Shown piece after piece: positions 1 to 11,425 of a DNA stretch of 64,000 nt (its first letter is position 1; every line of letters starts with the position of its first letter). The position numbers were made by a program, and so were the translations under genes. Source of the stretch: Gordionus sp. m RMFG-2023 (taxonomy: Eukaryota > Nematomorpha > Gordioida > Chordodea > Parachordodidae). The notes under the pieces are model-generated. The model ran no database searches, was not told where the DNA came from, and was given only the letters and a program-made list of their open reading frames with translations. Location of the stretch: positions 2,854,846 through 2,918,845 of the forward strand of contig NC_088779.1 in the NCBI RefSeq assembly GCF_954871325.1. The letters are read 5' to 3'.

Positions 1-1640
1 AATTGAGTTATTACAGTAAGATATCATGGAAAATGAATGAAACTGATATTTTATGCCCTTTTAAAATTAAAGGTAACCTATTTATTTTACAAAAATATGA
101 ATACTAAATAAATTGGTTGGAAAGTTGCTTCCTGTTAGAATTTTGCTTAAAAGGGTGGGTTAGGGGGATGTGGAATAAGACAAATGATGTTTTAAACAAT
201 TAATATTAATTAATTATAAATAATATCTTTTATTTTTGCTTACATATTAATATTTTCATTCTTTTACTTTTTTTTAATATGTACAAGCTGGTAACAAAAT
301 TAATAACAAGCATATAGGTGCTTGTAATATGCCCATATACTTAATAATTTGCTTAATTTAGCACTATTTTTAAAATATTCCAAATGTTGTACCAGTAATA
401 AATGTAGTTACCTTAGACCCCTCCAAATTTTTAAATAAATATTTTAATCTATTGTTTGTTTGTACAAAAGCCAAATTTCCTAAGATTAGATTATTGAAAT
501 CAAATAACAATACATTCATCTAACTTAAAAACAAAACACATTTTAATTTTTTTAAATTTAATGAAGAAAAATTTATTTAAAGGTTAACCACTATTTAATT
601 TAATAATCTAGTCTGGTGTTATTTTGGAATTATTTTTATTATTATAAAATCTTAAAAATAAAATTATTCAAATTTTATTAATTTTTAATTTATGAATGAA
701 ACTAAACTATAGAGAATTCTATTTTTTGCTCTAATTAGTTCTTTACATTTACTTAAAAGGATGCATACGTTTACCCCTAAATTTGATTTTTTAATAGATT
801 ATCTTCCAATTTTCCTTTTCAAAATTCTCAAGAAATGTTTGAATATCCAACTGCCCATATCTCTTTGCAATATCAAGCTTAGAGAAAGGAGCAAATATTA
901 GGATTTCAAGAAGGAAATCTGAAGTGTAGATTTAATTAGGTTGACTAGACATTGACTAAAAATGGCCTTGCCACTTTTAAATCTGCATTAATATAATGTA
1001 CTATATCTATCTTATAGTCTATTAGTAGTATATCAGAATGAAATTTAGAGATCCCATTTTTATTTATTCATCCTATTTTTTATAAAAATTATTATTTAAA
1101 ATATATATATTTTTTTATTTATTAACAAAGGTATCATCAACTTAACACATTATATTAACATAGAAGTTATTGATTGATGTGTTTGACAAACCAAATATAA
1201 TTGGCTCATTTTTATTTACAGTACTTTTATATTCTTATAAAACCATATATAAATTATTTTTTGAAAACCAAATATAGGAATCCTTTATTTCCGTTCTAAA
1301 ATAGTTATTTAGAATTCGATTTTTAAGCTTAAACATTTTATTTTATCCTTTCAAAACTAATTGTTCATCTTTTAAACGTTGACCTATCAAATGATTATAT
1401 TTGTCCCTTGTGATCCATTTACATAATATTATTATATAATGAATGAATCATTAGCATCTATTTCCCTTATAATAATAAATTTTGTTTTCTACTCTTTTTT
1501 TTCTCTTCTTTCTGCCAGAAAAATTGATAATTAAATTTGTTATTAAATATTCATATTGGTCCATGCTCCGGGCTAATTTTGTTAGGGCAAATTTTTGTTG
1601 CTTCGATTGATCCTTCCAATTTATAACCGTATAACTATAT
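1..1640. other. AT-rich stretch without recognised gene
   Basis: No open frame with coding character, RNA gene or transposon end was recognised here. The sequence is mostly A/T runs. Three copies of the octamer TGAATGAA occur, at about 34, 693 and 1440; this is the known Capicua target word, discussed under findings. Confidence 0.6.
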
Positions 1641-1654
1641 ACTAGTGATCTGCA

Positions 1655-1785
1655 TAGGGTCTAATTTTTCAAGCCCGGCCTGGCCCAAAATTTTTAAAAA
1701 ATATTAGGTCCGACCCGGCCCGAGCCGAAATAATTTTTTAAAAAAATCGATCCGACCCAGGTACCGCCTGGATTCGCAGATCTAT
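1655..1785. repeat. GGCCCGG-type short-word island
   Basis: A GC-containing island in AT-rich surroundings. The words CCCGGCC, GACCCGGCCCGA and GAGCCGAAA are separated by A/T runs of similar length, and it ends in a GCAGATCTATAG-like tail. The same vocabulary recurs near 8,200, 15,480, 37,320, 44,240 and 57,105. Function unknown. It is best treated as a fold-back or MITE-like family. Confidence 0.55.
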
Positions 1786-2240
1786 AGTTAGAATAACGAT
1801 CATTTTATAGTAAAATTAACCCTTTAACAAGCGATTTTAAATTTGAACGCCGGATAAAACATGCCCCATATTTTTTTTTTAAAATGGGAAACGGTATAAA
1901 AAGTTTACTTACCATGACTCGCCAAAACCCTTAATTTCCACTAGGTTAACTTTTGTATATTGTTTACTACTGATTTATTTAGGTTAATATTATTGTTATT
2001 TACTTCTACAAATGTTATATCAAATTTTAATTATTTTTTCTAAAATAAAATGACGAATAAAAAGTGAAAGAAAAAAAAAATACGTAGTTATTTTTTATCT
2101 ACGGGAAAATATGCTTTAAATTTTTTAAAATGAAAAAGATATCCTCGAGGAAAGTATATGATATTTTTTTCTTCATAATTAAATTTTTTTTACGGGCTGT
2201 GTTCGGCGATTCGTATAAGTATTTTTCATTTTGAATAAGA

Positions 2241-2996
2241 ACTCTTTACTGTATTAACTGAGTACTGATACTAACCATATCTTTAGTTATGTTTTGAGTG
2301 CTGTCTTGAAGACTGACTTGAGCTCTTTTTGCTGTATTAACTGAGTACTGAAAATAATAATAATCATCTAGTTATGTTCTGACTGCTGTCATGAAGACTG
2401 ACTTAAGCTCTTTTTGCTGTATTAACTCTGTACTGTTACAAACCATCATCATCTTTAGTTATGTTCTGAGTGCTGTCTTGAAGGCTGGCTTAAACTTTCT
2501 TTGTTGTCTTAATTGAGTACTAAAATTAACCATCATTTAGTTATGTTCTGAGTGTTGTCTTGAAGACTGACTTAAAATCTTTTTTCCTAAGTACTGATAG
2601 TATGTTCTGAGTGCTGTCTTGAAAATTTACTGAAACTCTTTTTGATATATTAACTGAGTACTAAAATTAATTATCATCATCTAGTTATGTTCTGAGTGTT
2701 GTCTTGAAGACTGACTTAAACTTTTTTGTTGTATTAACTGAGTACTGATACTAACCATCATCTTTGTTCTGAGTGATGTCTTGAAGATTGACTTAAACTC
2801 TTTTTACTGTATTAACTGAGTTCTGAAATTAACCATCACCATCTAGTTATGTTCTGAGTGCTGTCCTGAAGACTGACTTAAACTCTTTCTGCTGTATTAA
2901 CGGAGTATAGTGAAATTAACCATGACTATCTAGTTATGTTCTGAATGCTGTCTTGAAGATTGACTCAGACTCTTTTTTTGCTATATTAACTGAGAA
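2241..2996. repeat. Tandem array, about 85-bp unit, 9-10 copies
   Basis: A block built from CTGTATTAACTGAGTACTGA, then TTAACCATCATCTAGTTATG, then TTCTGAGTGCTGTCTTGAAG and ACTGACTTAAACTC, repeats about every 80-90 bp. The word CTCTTTTTGCTGT or a variant starts near 2242, 2323, 2408, 2496, 2577, 2636, 2728, 2798, 2880 and 2970. One unit near 2580-2636 is shortened. Point differences between units suggest an array that is no longer homogenised. The short reading frame at its right end follows the repeat and is not a gene. Confidence 0.9.
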
Positions 2997-3232
2997 GATA
3001 TTAACCGTTATCAGCATCATCATTATTAAATTAAAGTATTTTAATCGCGTAATTTATTATAGCACGAATAATACCATTATTATAAAAAATTTTATTTATC
3101 TTTCTTCAAGGCCAATTTTATGTCTTTTTTATAAATATATAGATTTCTTTCGAATATCTTACATTTCGATTTTTTAATATTTTATAAAAAAAAAATAGTG
3201 CAAGCTGAATAAATTTTTTAAGTTTATTTTAC

Positions 3233-3506
3233 GAGGTATACGTAACAGACAAGTTTGTCCAGCTGCTTGGAAATACTAATAGGATGACACTTTGACCCCC
3301 CCCCCCCCCTCATCCATCCATATCCTTACCATGGCCACCCTTAATGCAAATATTCATTTAGGTTTTTTTAATGAGGTATACGTAACAGATAAATTTGTCC
3401 AGCTGCTTGGAAATATAAATAGGATGACACTTTAACCCCCTCCCCCTTACCCATCCATATCCCTACCATGCCACCCTTAATGCAAATATTTATTTAAGTT
3501 TTTTTA
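3233..3506. repeat. Two-copy direct tandem duplication, 140-bp period
   Basis: Copy 1 (3233-3372) and copy 2 (3373 to about 3506) both run GAGGTATACGTAACAGA, TTTGTCCAGCTGCTTGGAAA, TAGGATGACACTTT, a run of C, CATCCATAT, then CCACCCTTAATGCAAATATT. They differ by scattered substitutions and by the C-run length: 14 uninterrupted C in copy 1, interrupted in copy 2. Confidence 0.9.
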
Positions 3507-4475
3507 AAAAAAAAAAATTTTTTTTATTCAAAGTTCTTATATAATATTTACCGAGCACTATTACAATAGGATTGTCTTACACAATATGATATATTCTGAC
3601 AACCCTAAGATGTGTCACGCAAAGTGTCAAAATATCATACTTTGATATTTTCTTACACGCTATGGTATGCTACGCAAAATGTCAAAATATCATGCTTTTT
3701 TATTTTAAGAAAGAAATTGATAATACTACACTAAGAGAACGAATCCATTCATGAATTCATGGATCTCATTTCTTTCTCCCATCTTTCATAAACCCAGAAT
3801 CCAAAAAATAATAAAAAATTTATAATTGATGTTTTTTAAAAAAACAACTTCTTTTTTTTAAAAAAAACATGTATTTTTAAAAGTGTTTTTTTATTGTACA
3901 TTCCTATGAATTTTATGCTTAAAAAACACGAATTCTCTAAAATAAAAATAATTTAATTCAAAAAGTAAAATTTTATTTAAAAAAAAACACTATAATTAGT
4001 TATTATGAAGCAAAAAAAATTAATAAAAGAGTATTTTGTTTTTACTGCTATACAATGGTAAACATTTGTAGCTTTTAATTTCATTTCAAATTCATCATAT
4101 CTTACCTAATTACATCGTCAATGTAACCTAGTTCAAAAAAAACTTGGTGGATAGGGTTGGGCAAAATAGTTACTCTAGTCAACCGGAAAACCGGGTTATA
4201 AATGCTAACCGGGTCCGGTTACCATTATTTCTGACTTCTATTTATACATTTTGGTAATAAACTCCTCTTCAAATATAACACGTTTAGTTTTACGAATCGG
4301 ATTATTTATTTTACGAGCGTGTTGGGGGGGGGGGGGGTGATGTTCAAAAACACGCGAGAACTTCGCGTAGAGGAATATTTTTCCTATAATAAATACGCAC
4401 AGCATCACAAATATCTCTTATCTTTAAGAGGTTTGATGCCAAGCGTTTTCATGAACTCCTACTTTTATTTTCTTC
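3507..4475. other. AT-rich region with small repeats, no gene
   Basis: A short direct repeat (CGCAAAGTGTCAAAATATCA and CGCAAAATGTCAAAATATCA) lies at 3617-3695. An AACCGGG/CCGGTT fold-back island lies at about 4165-4225. A run of 14 G lies at 4324-4337. No coding signal was found. Confidence 0.55.
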
Positions 4476-4671
<196 letters not shown>

Positions 4672-5269
4672 TAACGCGCGCACCTATATATATTGCGCAG
4701 CTTTTTATGTTTTTCATATAAAATTTAATATCAATGGGAGTAGGTTAAATTTATATTCTTGAAATTATCATAATTATTCTTCACAATTATTTCCTCTAAT
4801 CATTATTATTTGCTTTTTTTTTCCTCTTCACTATCTAATATTCAGGTTGTATACAATTTTTTTTTAAATAAATACGTATTATAATAATTAGAAAAGTGAA
4901 AGCCCCCCCCTTTCCACGTTGAAATATTGGGTCGCTTAATTATTGGACCAATCCACAACAAGAACCGAAAGCGTCGCGTTGCTCCCTAAGCCCAAAGGCA
5001 TAACCCTGCAATAAAATAAAAGAAATCCGAATAAAATACACGGGGGTGGGGCGGGCACCTTAACTAAATTTTTATGAACTATTCAAAAAATAATAATGCA
5101 GCGCCAATTTTGCATATCATTTATGTTGACCACGCATTCATTTAAAATACGCTTCAAAACGTTTTTGAATATAAATCAGCTGATGATACACCATCTTGGT
5201 CTCCCATATTAAAGTTTTTATAAATTTTTAAAAAAAATGAATGAATGAATTCGAGCAGACATTTTCTCT

Positions 5270-5670
5270 GACTCCATCTGATTCTGACCGATTTTAACAA
5301 GGCTGTGAACCATCTTTCTAAAAAAAAAGGTTCGGATTTCCGTTCAGTAATCTCTGAACCAAGTTCGGTTGGGTACGGTTCGGTATCCGGAAAATTTTTA
5401 AATTTACATAAAATAGACACATTCATATTTTAAAAAAACGATTTCAAAAAAACATGTTTTTTATTATTGAAAATAAAAATAAAACAATTATGTTTTAAAT
5501 AATTTAATATGTTTTTTAAAATTATTATATAAATATTTTACATGTTATTATATATATATTTTTTCAATACTGTTTCAAATTTTTTTGAACCCTGAACCTT
5601 TAAATTAAAAAAAAAATGTTCGAGGTTTTGGTTCAATAAAATATCAGTGTTCGAGTTCACAACCCTGGTT
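5270..5670. repeat. GGTTCGG / CCGAACC fold-back island
   Basis: The left arm (about 5275-5400) repeats GAACC and GGTTCGG words (GAACCAAGTTCGGTTGGG, GTACGGTTCGGTATCCGG). The right arm (about 5575-5670) carries the opposite or related words TGAACCCTGAACC and GTTCGAGTTCACAACCC. An A/T-rich centre separates them. Similar vocabulary recurs at 12,920-13,400, 15,650-15,800, 17,055-17,290, 43,930-44,060 and 49,347-49,495. Confidence 0.5.
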
Positions 5671-5694
5671 TTTAGTGTTGAGTAATATAGAAAA

Positions 5695-6045
5695 TAATGA
5701 GTTCGTTTATGCAAGTATTATTAGTCAGAGGTGGGAATATCAGCAGGCATAGATCGATTACATATAATAACAAATCAACTTTTCCCGCCATTTTGGTAAC
5801 CCATATAGTAATTATTATCATGTTAAAAACTACTATTAGATTGATAACTTGCTTCCTTATTATCTCGATAATCAGACAATTCTTTAATAAAGTTTGCTTC
5901 AGACCTAGGAATAAATTGGCCTCTCATATAAAATGTTTAATAAAGATATGGGCAACCAAAATGGCGTCCCCAGCTGTTTTCGTTGATGTACACTTTTAAT
6001 GAATGCATCGTTAGTCTAGGTACTATTATATGACATTGATATAGA
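5695..6045 (-). mobile_element. MITE family A, copy 1
   Basis: Right part matches the copies at 16,600 and 41,315 in inverse orientation. The shared order is CCAAAATGGCGTCC, CAGCTG, GTACACTTTTAATGAATGCA, TCGTTAGTCTAGG, then TATTATATGACATTGAT. The interior shares TTAAAAACTACTATTA, GATAACTTGCTTCCTTAT and TTTAATAAAGTTTGCTTCAG. The left end is poorly conserved. No transposase frame is present. Confidence 0.75.
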
Positions 6046-8280
6046 CATACAAGAGTTGGTTTTTATATAAATTTTTAAATTTTATTTCAATATTCACATG
6101 CAGAGATTATTATTTTTTTAATGTGAGAAATTTTCTTTTTTCTTCTATCTAAATGGCATCTTCCCAATGATAAGAATTACAAATTGTAGTAACTCCATCG
6201 ATTTGTAATATTTTATCTCATTTGTGAATAATTTAAAGATTACACGGCGAGATTAGGGTATGGAAATAAAAATGGACATAACGTATAATTCGATACTTTA
6301 GAAAGGTTCGTAAATGCGTCATTATATAGTTAACAGTTGTTAAAGCGTCTATATACAAAATATATGGTGTCTGTATCTGGAGATATACTTTTATAAAAAG
6401 TATCGGCATCTGATACTATTTTAGAGGTAATATTTATCTATTTTTAGGTACTTTTAAGATACATTTTGATACAATTTAATGTAACGTTTTTTATATTAAA
6501 AAAAATGTGTCGATCGATAGCTAATCAAAGGATCTATCCAATTGGAGGTCTACTTCTTAATAGAAGAGTCTAGGCCTTGGGTACCAACACAAAATATCAA
6601 TATGAGTATCAAATAGAAGTTATTTCAAATATTTTTTGAAATAATAATATTCACTCCTTGTGTTCATGGGTTGGACTTACTTTAGAAGGTGGGTGAGGGG
6701 GGGGGGGGGTGGTGAAATAGGTTTAAATAAATAATAAAATAGTTGTGTTGAATTTTATCAGACTAATGATATAGACAAATTAAGCAATTAAAATATTTTT
6801 TGACTGAATTTAATAGTATTTACTCAGTCTTAATAGGTTGGACTTGGTCCGGTTGAGGGGGGGGGTAAAAATATTAAGTTTGGGGAGGGGGGGTGGGGTA
6901 TCACGAATATTTTTATCAATACATATGAGAATTAAATGATAGACAATTAAAATATTTTTTGACTATGATGTTAAATATCACTTTAAGTGGTCGGGCCTTG
7001 GCGGTCAAGAATAACACGATATTATAATGGACATTAAATAGAAGGGAATTATTGACCGGTAAACCTGTTTAAAAAATATTCAGTGCGGATCTCGACTTAA
7101 CATTATTCGCCTAACCTTGCTATATTATATTATATGAATATATTTTTATATTATACTTGTAAAACAAATACTTAGTCATTGTTTGTTGTTTATTATGGTA
7201 AAAAGGTTCTTTTGAATTGTAAATTTGAAAATATAATAATAATTATACATTTCTAGGAATAAATCATTCTTTCTTTAGGCTCAATTAGTTATAAAAAATT
7301 TAAATCCTTTCCATATCACACGAAATTCTCATTTGAAAGAAGTTTTAATTTTTTTTTTTATTATTTCATTATTTTATCTATCCGTAAGCAAAAAAAATAT
7401 TTTAAAAGTATATATTAGAAATCTGCAATGGGCACATTTTAATCTATAAGCCCGACCACTTGTTATTTTAAACTTTTCGACCGAACCACTCAGGGTTTTT
7501 TTTTATAATATTCACCCTCTCATATATCAATAAATTTTGTTTGATCCGCCCACCCTTCCAATGTTTAAAAAATATTTGGCTAGTTTGGCTTTATATTATA
7601 AAATATTCAATATATGCAAGTTTATTCCGCTTATTTTACCCGAAAAAATAGTTAAAATTAACCTGCCAATCGCCCGTCCCCTCTTCATTGTTTAAAGAAA
7701 TATTTTTTTAGCCCGTCCATCACCCACCATATGTTTGAAAATTTTTTTAAATCTAATACATTGCTTTAAGTGAAGGAAGTTTTCTAAAATTATATTTTGG
7801 GTTAAAAATTTTTGTTTATAAACCTTCACTTTATTGCGTCCAATTCTAAGAAGATCCATGACTCAAGTTTTAAAACAAATTAGTGCTTTAAACGAATTAT
7901 TCGATTTGGAATACGAATAATGATTATGAAAAATTATTCGCCGAATAATTGGTCCGTTCATTATTCGTTCGATCGAATTTTTTTTATATTCGAAAGTATT
8001 CAATATTATTTTGTTTTCTTTATGGAACAATTTATTTTATTTTCATTATTTTATTAATCTTTTTCTAATTTTAAAGTAGTTCTATGAAGTATTTTAAAAA
8101 TATTTGGAATCGATTAGACGACAAATCGACCATATTTTTTATAGATCTAAATACAGCTATAAAGCCATTTATACATTGATATATTAGAGTTTAGTGCTGC
8201 CTGAAGCCTGTGGGTAAAAAATATTTTTTGGGCCGGGCCGAGAAACCTTTTCAAAAATTTTTTAGGACTGGCTAGCGCCA
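6046..8280. other. Intergenic AT-rich DNA with G-runs, no gene
   Basis: Contains G-runs at 6697-6709 and near 6857-6895, a CCCG(A/T)CC-word stretch at about 7430-7740, and an ATTCG/CGAAT fold-back at about 7900-7990. A GGGCCGGGCC-word island lies at about 8195-8275. No gene was recognised. Confidence 0.5.
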
Positions 8281-8289
8281 TCATATATA

Positions 8290-8510
8290 TGTATACTTAC
8301 TACTTAGTTGATTAAACTTGTACACGTATAGTAATCAGCTGTAGACGCCATATTTTGTGGTCTGCACACAGACTCATTTATTATCTTTTATTATTTATTT
8401 TTACTAATTAATAGAATATAATTTTTTTTTTAAACCAAAACGCAAATGCCATTTAGTCAAAATTCCCACTACAAAATGGCGTATATAGCTGGCTCGATCT
8501 TTTCACTTTT
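8290..8510. mobile_element. Decayed relative of MITE family A
   Basis: An inverted pair resembles the subterminal part of family A. CAGCTGTAGACGCCAT occurs at about 8338-8353. The reverse-order words ACAAAATGGCG and TATAGCTGG occur near 8470-8490. The termini are degenerate and no target duplication was identified. Confidence 0.4.
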
Positions 8511-9529
8511 AAATTCAATTTATTGAATAAACCGTGTCTCTAGATTAGAATATTGATTTTTTTAGATTCTAGCTTCCATTTATTTAGTGACATAGTATCA
8601 TTTAAAACTTAATTCCCTTTTTTAATCTCTTAAAATGGACACATATTAAAAAAAAAACTATGATATTGATTATTTTAAAAAATATTATTTCTTTATTTAC
8701 TACTCTACAGGTATTGCCAGATATATGCAAAAAATAATTATTTATCATCTGTTGAAGTAATTATTTCACCTTTCCTACAAATAAATCATCTATCCTTTAT
8801 CTCAGAAACGAAAGCCAGAATTTTATTTATAGTTCTTATGATCACCCGCAAGCAATATCACTAGTCCATTTTATCCCGTCCCCTTTCTCTAAAAAGAAAC
8901 GAAATAATATTGGGATTGGCCTTTTTTAAGGATGTTTTCATTCTTAAGATCATACAGAGCTAGCCCATAACATACCACCAGGGGGAGTGAAGTGAAACAT
9001 ATCTTCATAATTTACTCATTTTATTTATACAAATAAATGAATGAATGATAATATAACGTAATTGAAAGAAAATAAAAAAACCTATAAAATGTGTATACTA
9101 TAAATTTATAACGTTGAAGAAAGCTTTATTTCATCTATCCTTTTTTTTAAAAAACAAAAATGTTAGATACATTAAGCTAGCATTTTTTTTATTATTATAC
9201 TTTTATTTTATTTTTTTTACGCACGAATAAAAAAAAAAACTTATTTTATTTTTTTTTATCTTTCCGAAAAATAGTAAAAATAAAAATTACGAAAAATAAA
9301 ATAATAAATTTACAAACGCGGACATTTTGAATATAAATTCTATTTGTTTATGTTTGATTAATTTTTTTTTTCGATTATCCAATCAAATTATATTTTCTTT
9401 ATTTTTTAATGATTTTCTCGGTATCCTATTTTTGTAATAAATTTTTAAAATTATATACGAGTACTGCTCATTTGAATTCCTTCTCTTCAACGTGATCAGC
9501 TAAAACGCTTCTTCCTAATCTTTCTAACG
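8511..9529. other. Upstream region of cic; no gene seen
   Basis: AT-rich sequence before the cic start, with no clear promoter motif. A TGAATGAA octamer lies at 9038-9045, about 530 bp before the cic start codon. About 9,450-9,572 is less AT-rich and probably holds the 5' leader. Confidence 0.4.
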
Positions 9530-9556
9530 ATGGCGAAACGTGAAATGCGAGTGTAA
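9530..9556 (+). promoter_or_regulatory. Upstream ORF in the presumed cic 5' leader
   Basis: A nine-triplet frame (MAKREMRV plus TAA) begins with an ATG in strong context (A at -3, G at +4) and stops 16 nt before the cic start. If this stretch is in the mature transcript, the uORF would be expected to lower or condition cic translation. That it is transcribed is inference. Confidence 0.4.
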
Positions 9557-9572
9557 AGGGGTTTCTTAAAAA

Positions 9573-11425
9573 ATGAATTTCTACGATCGCAACGCGGAGA
9601 GCCTAACCAATGGGATTGCAGCAGCGAGTAACCCATATAGTATCGCATCATCCCTAACTCCGGCTGCGCCGACAAGTGACCACCAACCTGCTCATAATGG
9701 GCATAACGAGATGGGAGATATACTCGAAGCCATTTTCCAGCAAGGAGGCTGGGTGGGCCACAAAGTGCTAGCCCGCAATAACGGTAATTTCGGAAATACT
9801 GCGGCCATATCTTCCCATTTCCTCCCCGGCACCATAAAGGCCTTTTCTGAGAGCATTATAAGCGTGGAATGCGACCAAGATACACATGCATATGCGATGA
9901 ATGGTGACGATACTGAGGGGAAAAAGAGAGTCATTGCCCTGACATACGATTACTCTCACGTCAATAGTCTAGATCTTTACAACTCGGTCGATCTAGTGAG
10001 CGATCAGACGCCATCTATAATCGAGCTTTTATCTCTAATACAATCCGGGAAAGGTAGGGTATGCTGCGCGATATCCGCTCCCCTTCGACCTACCCATACC
10101 TTCGCAGAAGGAAATCTAATAGCCTTCGACGGAAACACGCTATCCTTCTTGGTTCGCATAGATTCGCTGGATGTTTGGTGCAAACGCAATAGTCTCCGAC
10201 TCATCAAATGGCCCTGGCACGAGGAACTCTTTTATTATTCGAATCGCATCATCACACCCTTCGCTACTTGTTCTGCTTCGGAAAGCAACGTTCCTTCTAG
10301 TTCCACTTTATTGACAATTGAAGAGCCAATACTCGATAATTTAAATAACATGGATAGAAAAGAAATCACGAATAATGATTGTAATCATGATAATCTTGCA
10401 ACTACCAAGATCATCGATAATGTAGATGGTAGAGAAGAAGCGGTGAACACGCGCGAAGTGACTCCTCAGCCGCCTTACACAAAAGGCGACATTGTGGTCA
10501 CTGCCCAAGGGGTGCGTAAAAAGTTTAACGGTAAACAATGGCGCCGACTATGTTCTCGCTCCGATTGTTCCAAGGAATCCCAAAGACGGGGTTTTTGCTC
10601 GCGCCATTTGAGCGGTGGTAATAGCAATTCTAACAACCCCTCGTCTTATTCTTCTCACTCTTCCTTATCTTCTCCCTTTACCCTATCCAACCTTTCTTCC
10701 TCCCTATCCTCCACCCCTTTGTTTTCGTTCCGCACGGATTCGAACCACTCCTCCAATTACTCGTTTTCGCAACAAGTTCAGCACCACTCGGGAGATGGCT
10801 ATCATCATTTGATCGTGGGTCATACCCATTTCAACCAGAACAGCCAAAACGCTTTATTCCCATCACCCACCCCGCAGAATTCATCGGATTTAGCTCTTAA
10901 GGACAGCAGCAGCAGTAAAGAGCTATTTCGTATCCGGTTCGACAACAAATCGATAACGACTTTGGATACCGGTGGAACTGTTCATAACGGGGATCCGATC
11001 ATTTTTGAGGCAAACATTGCGTCTAGCGTTGAGAACTTTAGATCGGTAGCCTCTATAAATATTGGTGGCGGAACTTCTACCGCTAAATTAACTGACTCGA
11101 CAGAGCCCTTGGACGATAGTTTAGCTGTCATCGCCACCACCACTAACCACCTTTCATCTTCTCAAACTATGCCTAATAACGAAATGACTGATCGTAGCAG
11201 CCACCTTTCCCGATTCAAATATCACGCAAGAATCATTGGTTACTTCCTCAAAATGCGACATCCTAGATTGCAATAATACTTACGTGGACTGTAATTTTGT
11301 AGAACCCGCTTTTGGTGTTTGCGAAAAAGAGGTTGCCGATATGCTGGTATCCCTATCCAACTCTAGTTCCAAACGCGATACTAATTTGAACGATTTCCTC
11401 ATGTCTAGTGACGATAGCCTCACCC
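9573..11425 (+). CDS. cic exon 1: CIC-L N-terminal domain and Cys/His-rich motif
   Basis: Residues about 50-222 form the DUF4819-like module of long Capicua isoforms, from [14 protein letters not shown] to [12 protein letters not shown]. Residues about 302-346 hold the CIC signature [23 protein letters not shown], then [16 protein letters not shown] with four Cys and one His. A Ser/Asn-rich linker follows. Beyond about 11,232 coding continues in another frame ([19 protein letters not shown]), matching a conserved CIC patch. Donor candidates are ACCC|GTAAAG (exon end 11425) or AAAG|GTTTAA (11431); both leave phase 1, which fits the next exon. Confidence 0.9.

Noticed and set aside
5154-5426. 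Antisense open frame of about 90 codons
   Set aside because: Lies across a GGTTCGG fold-back island and A/T runs; no family resemblance or splice context.
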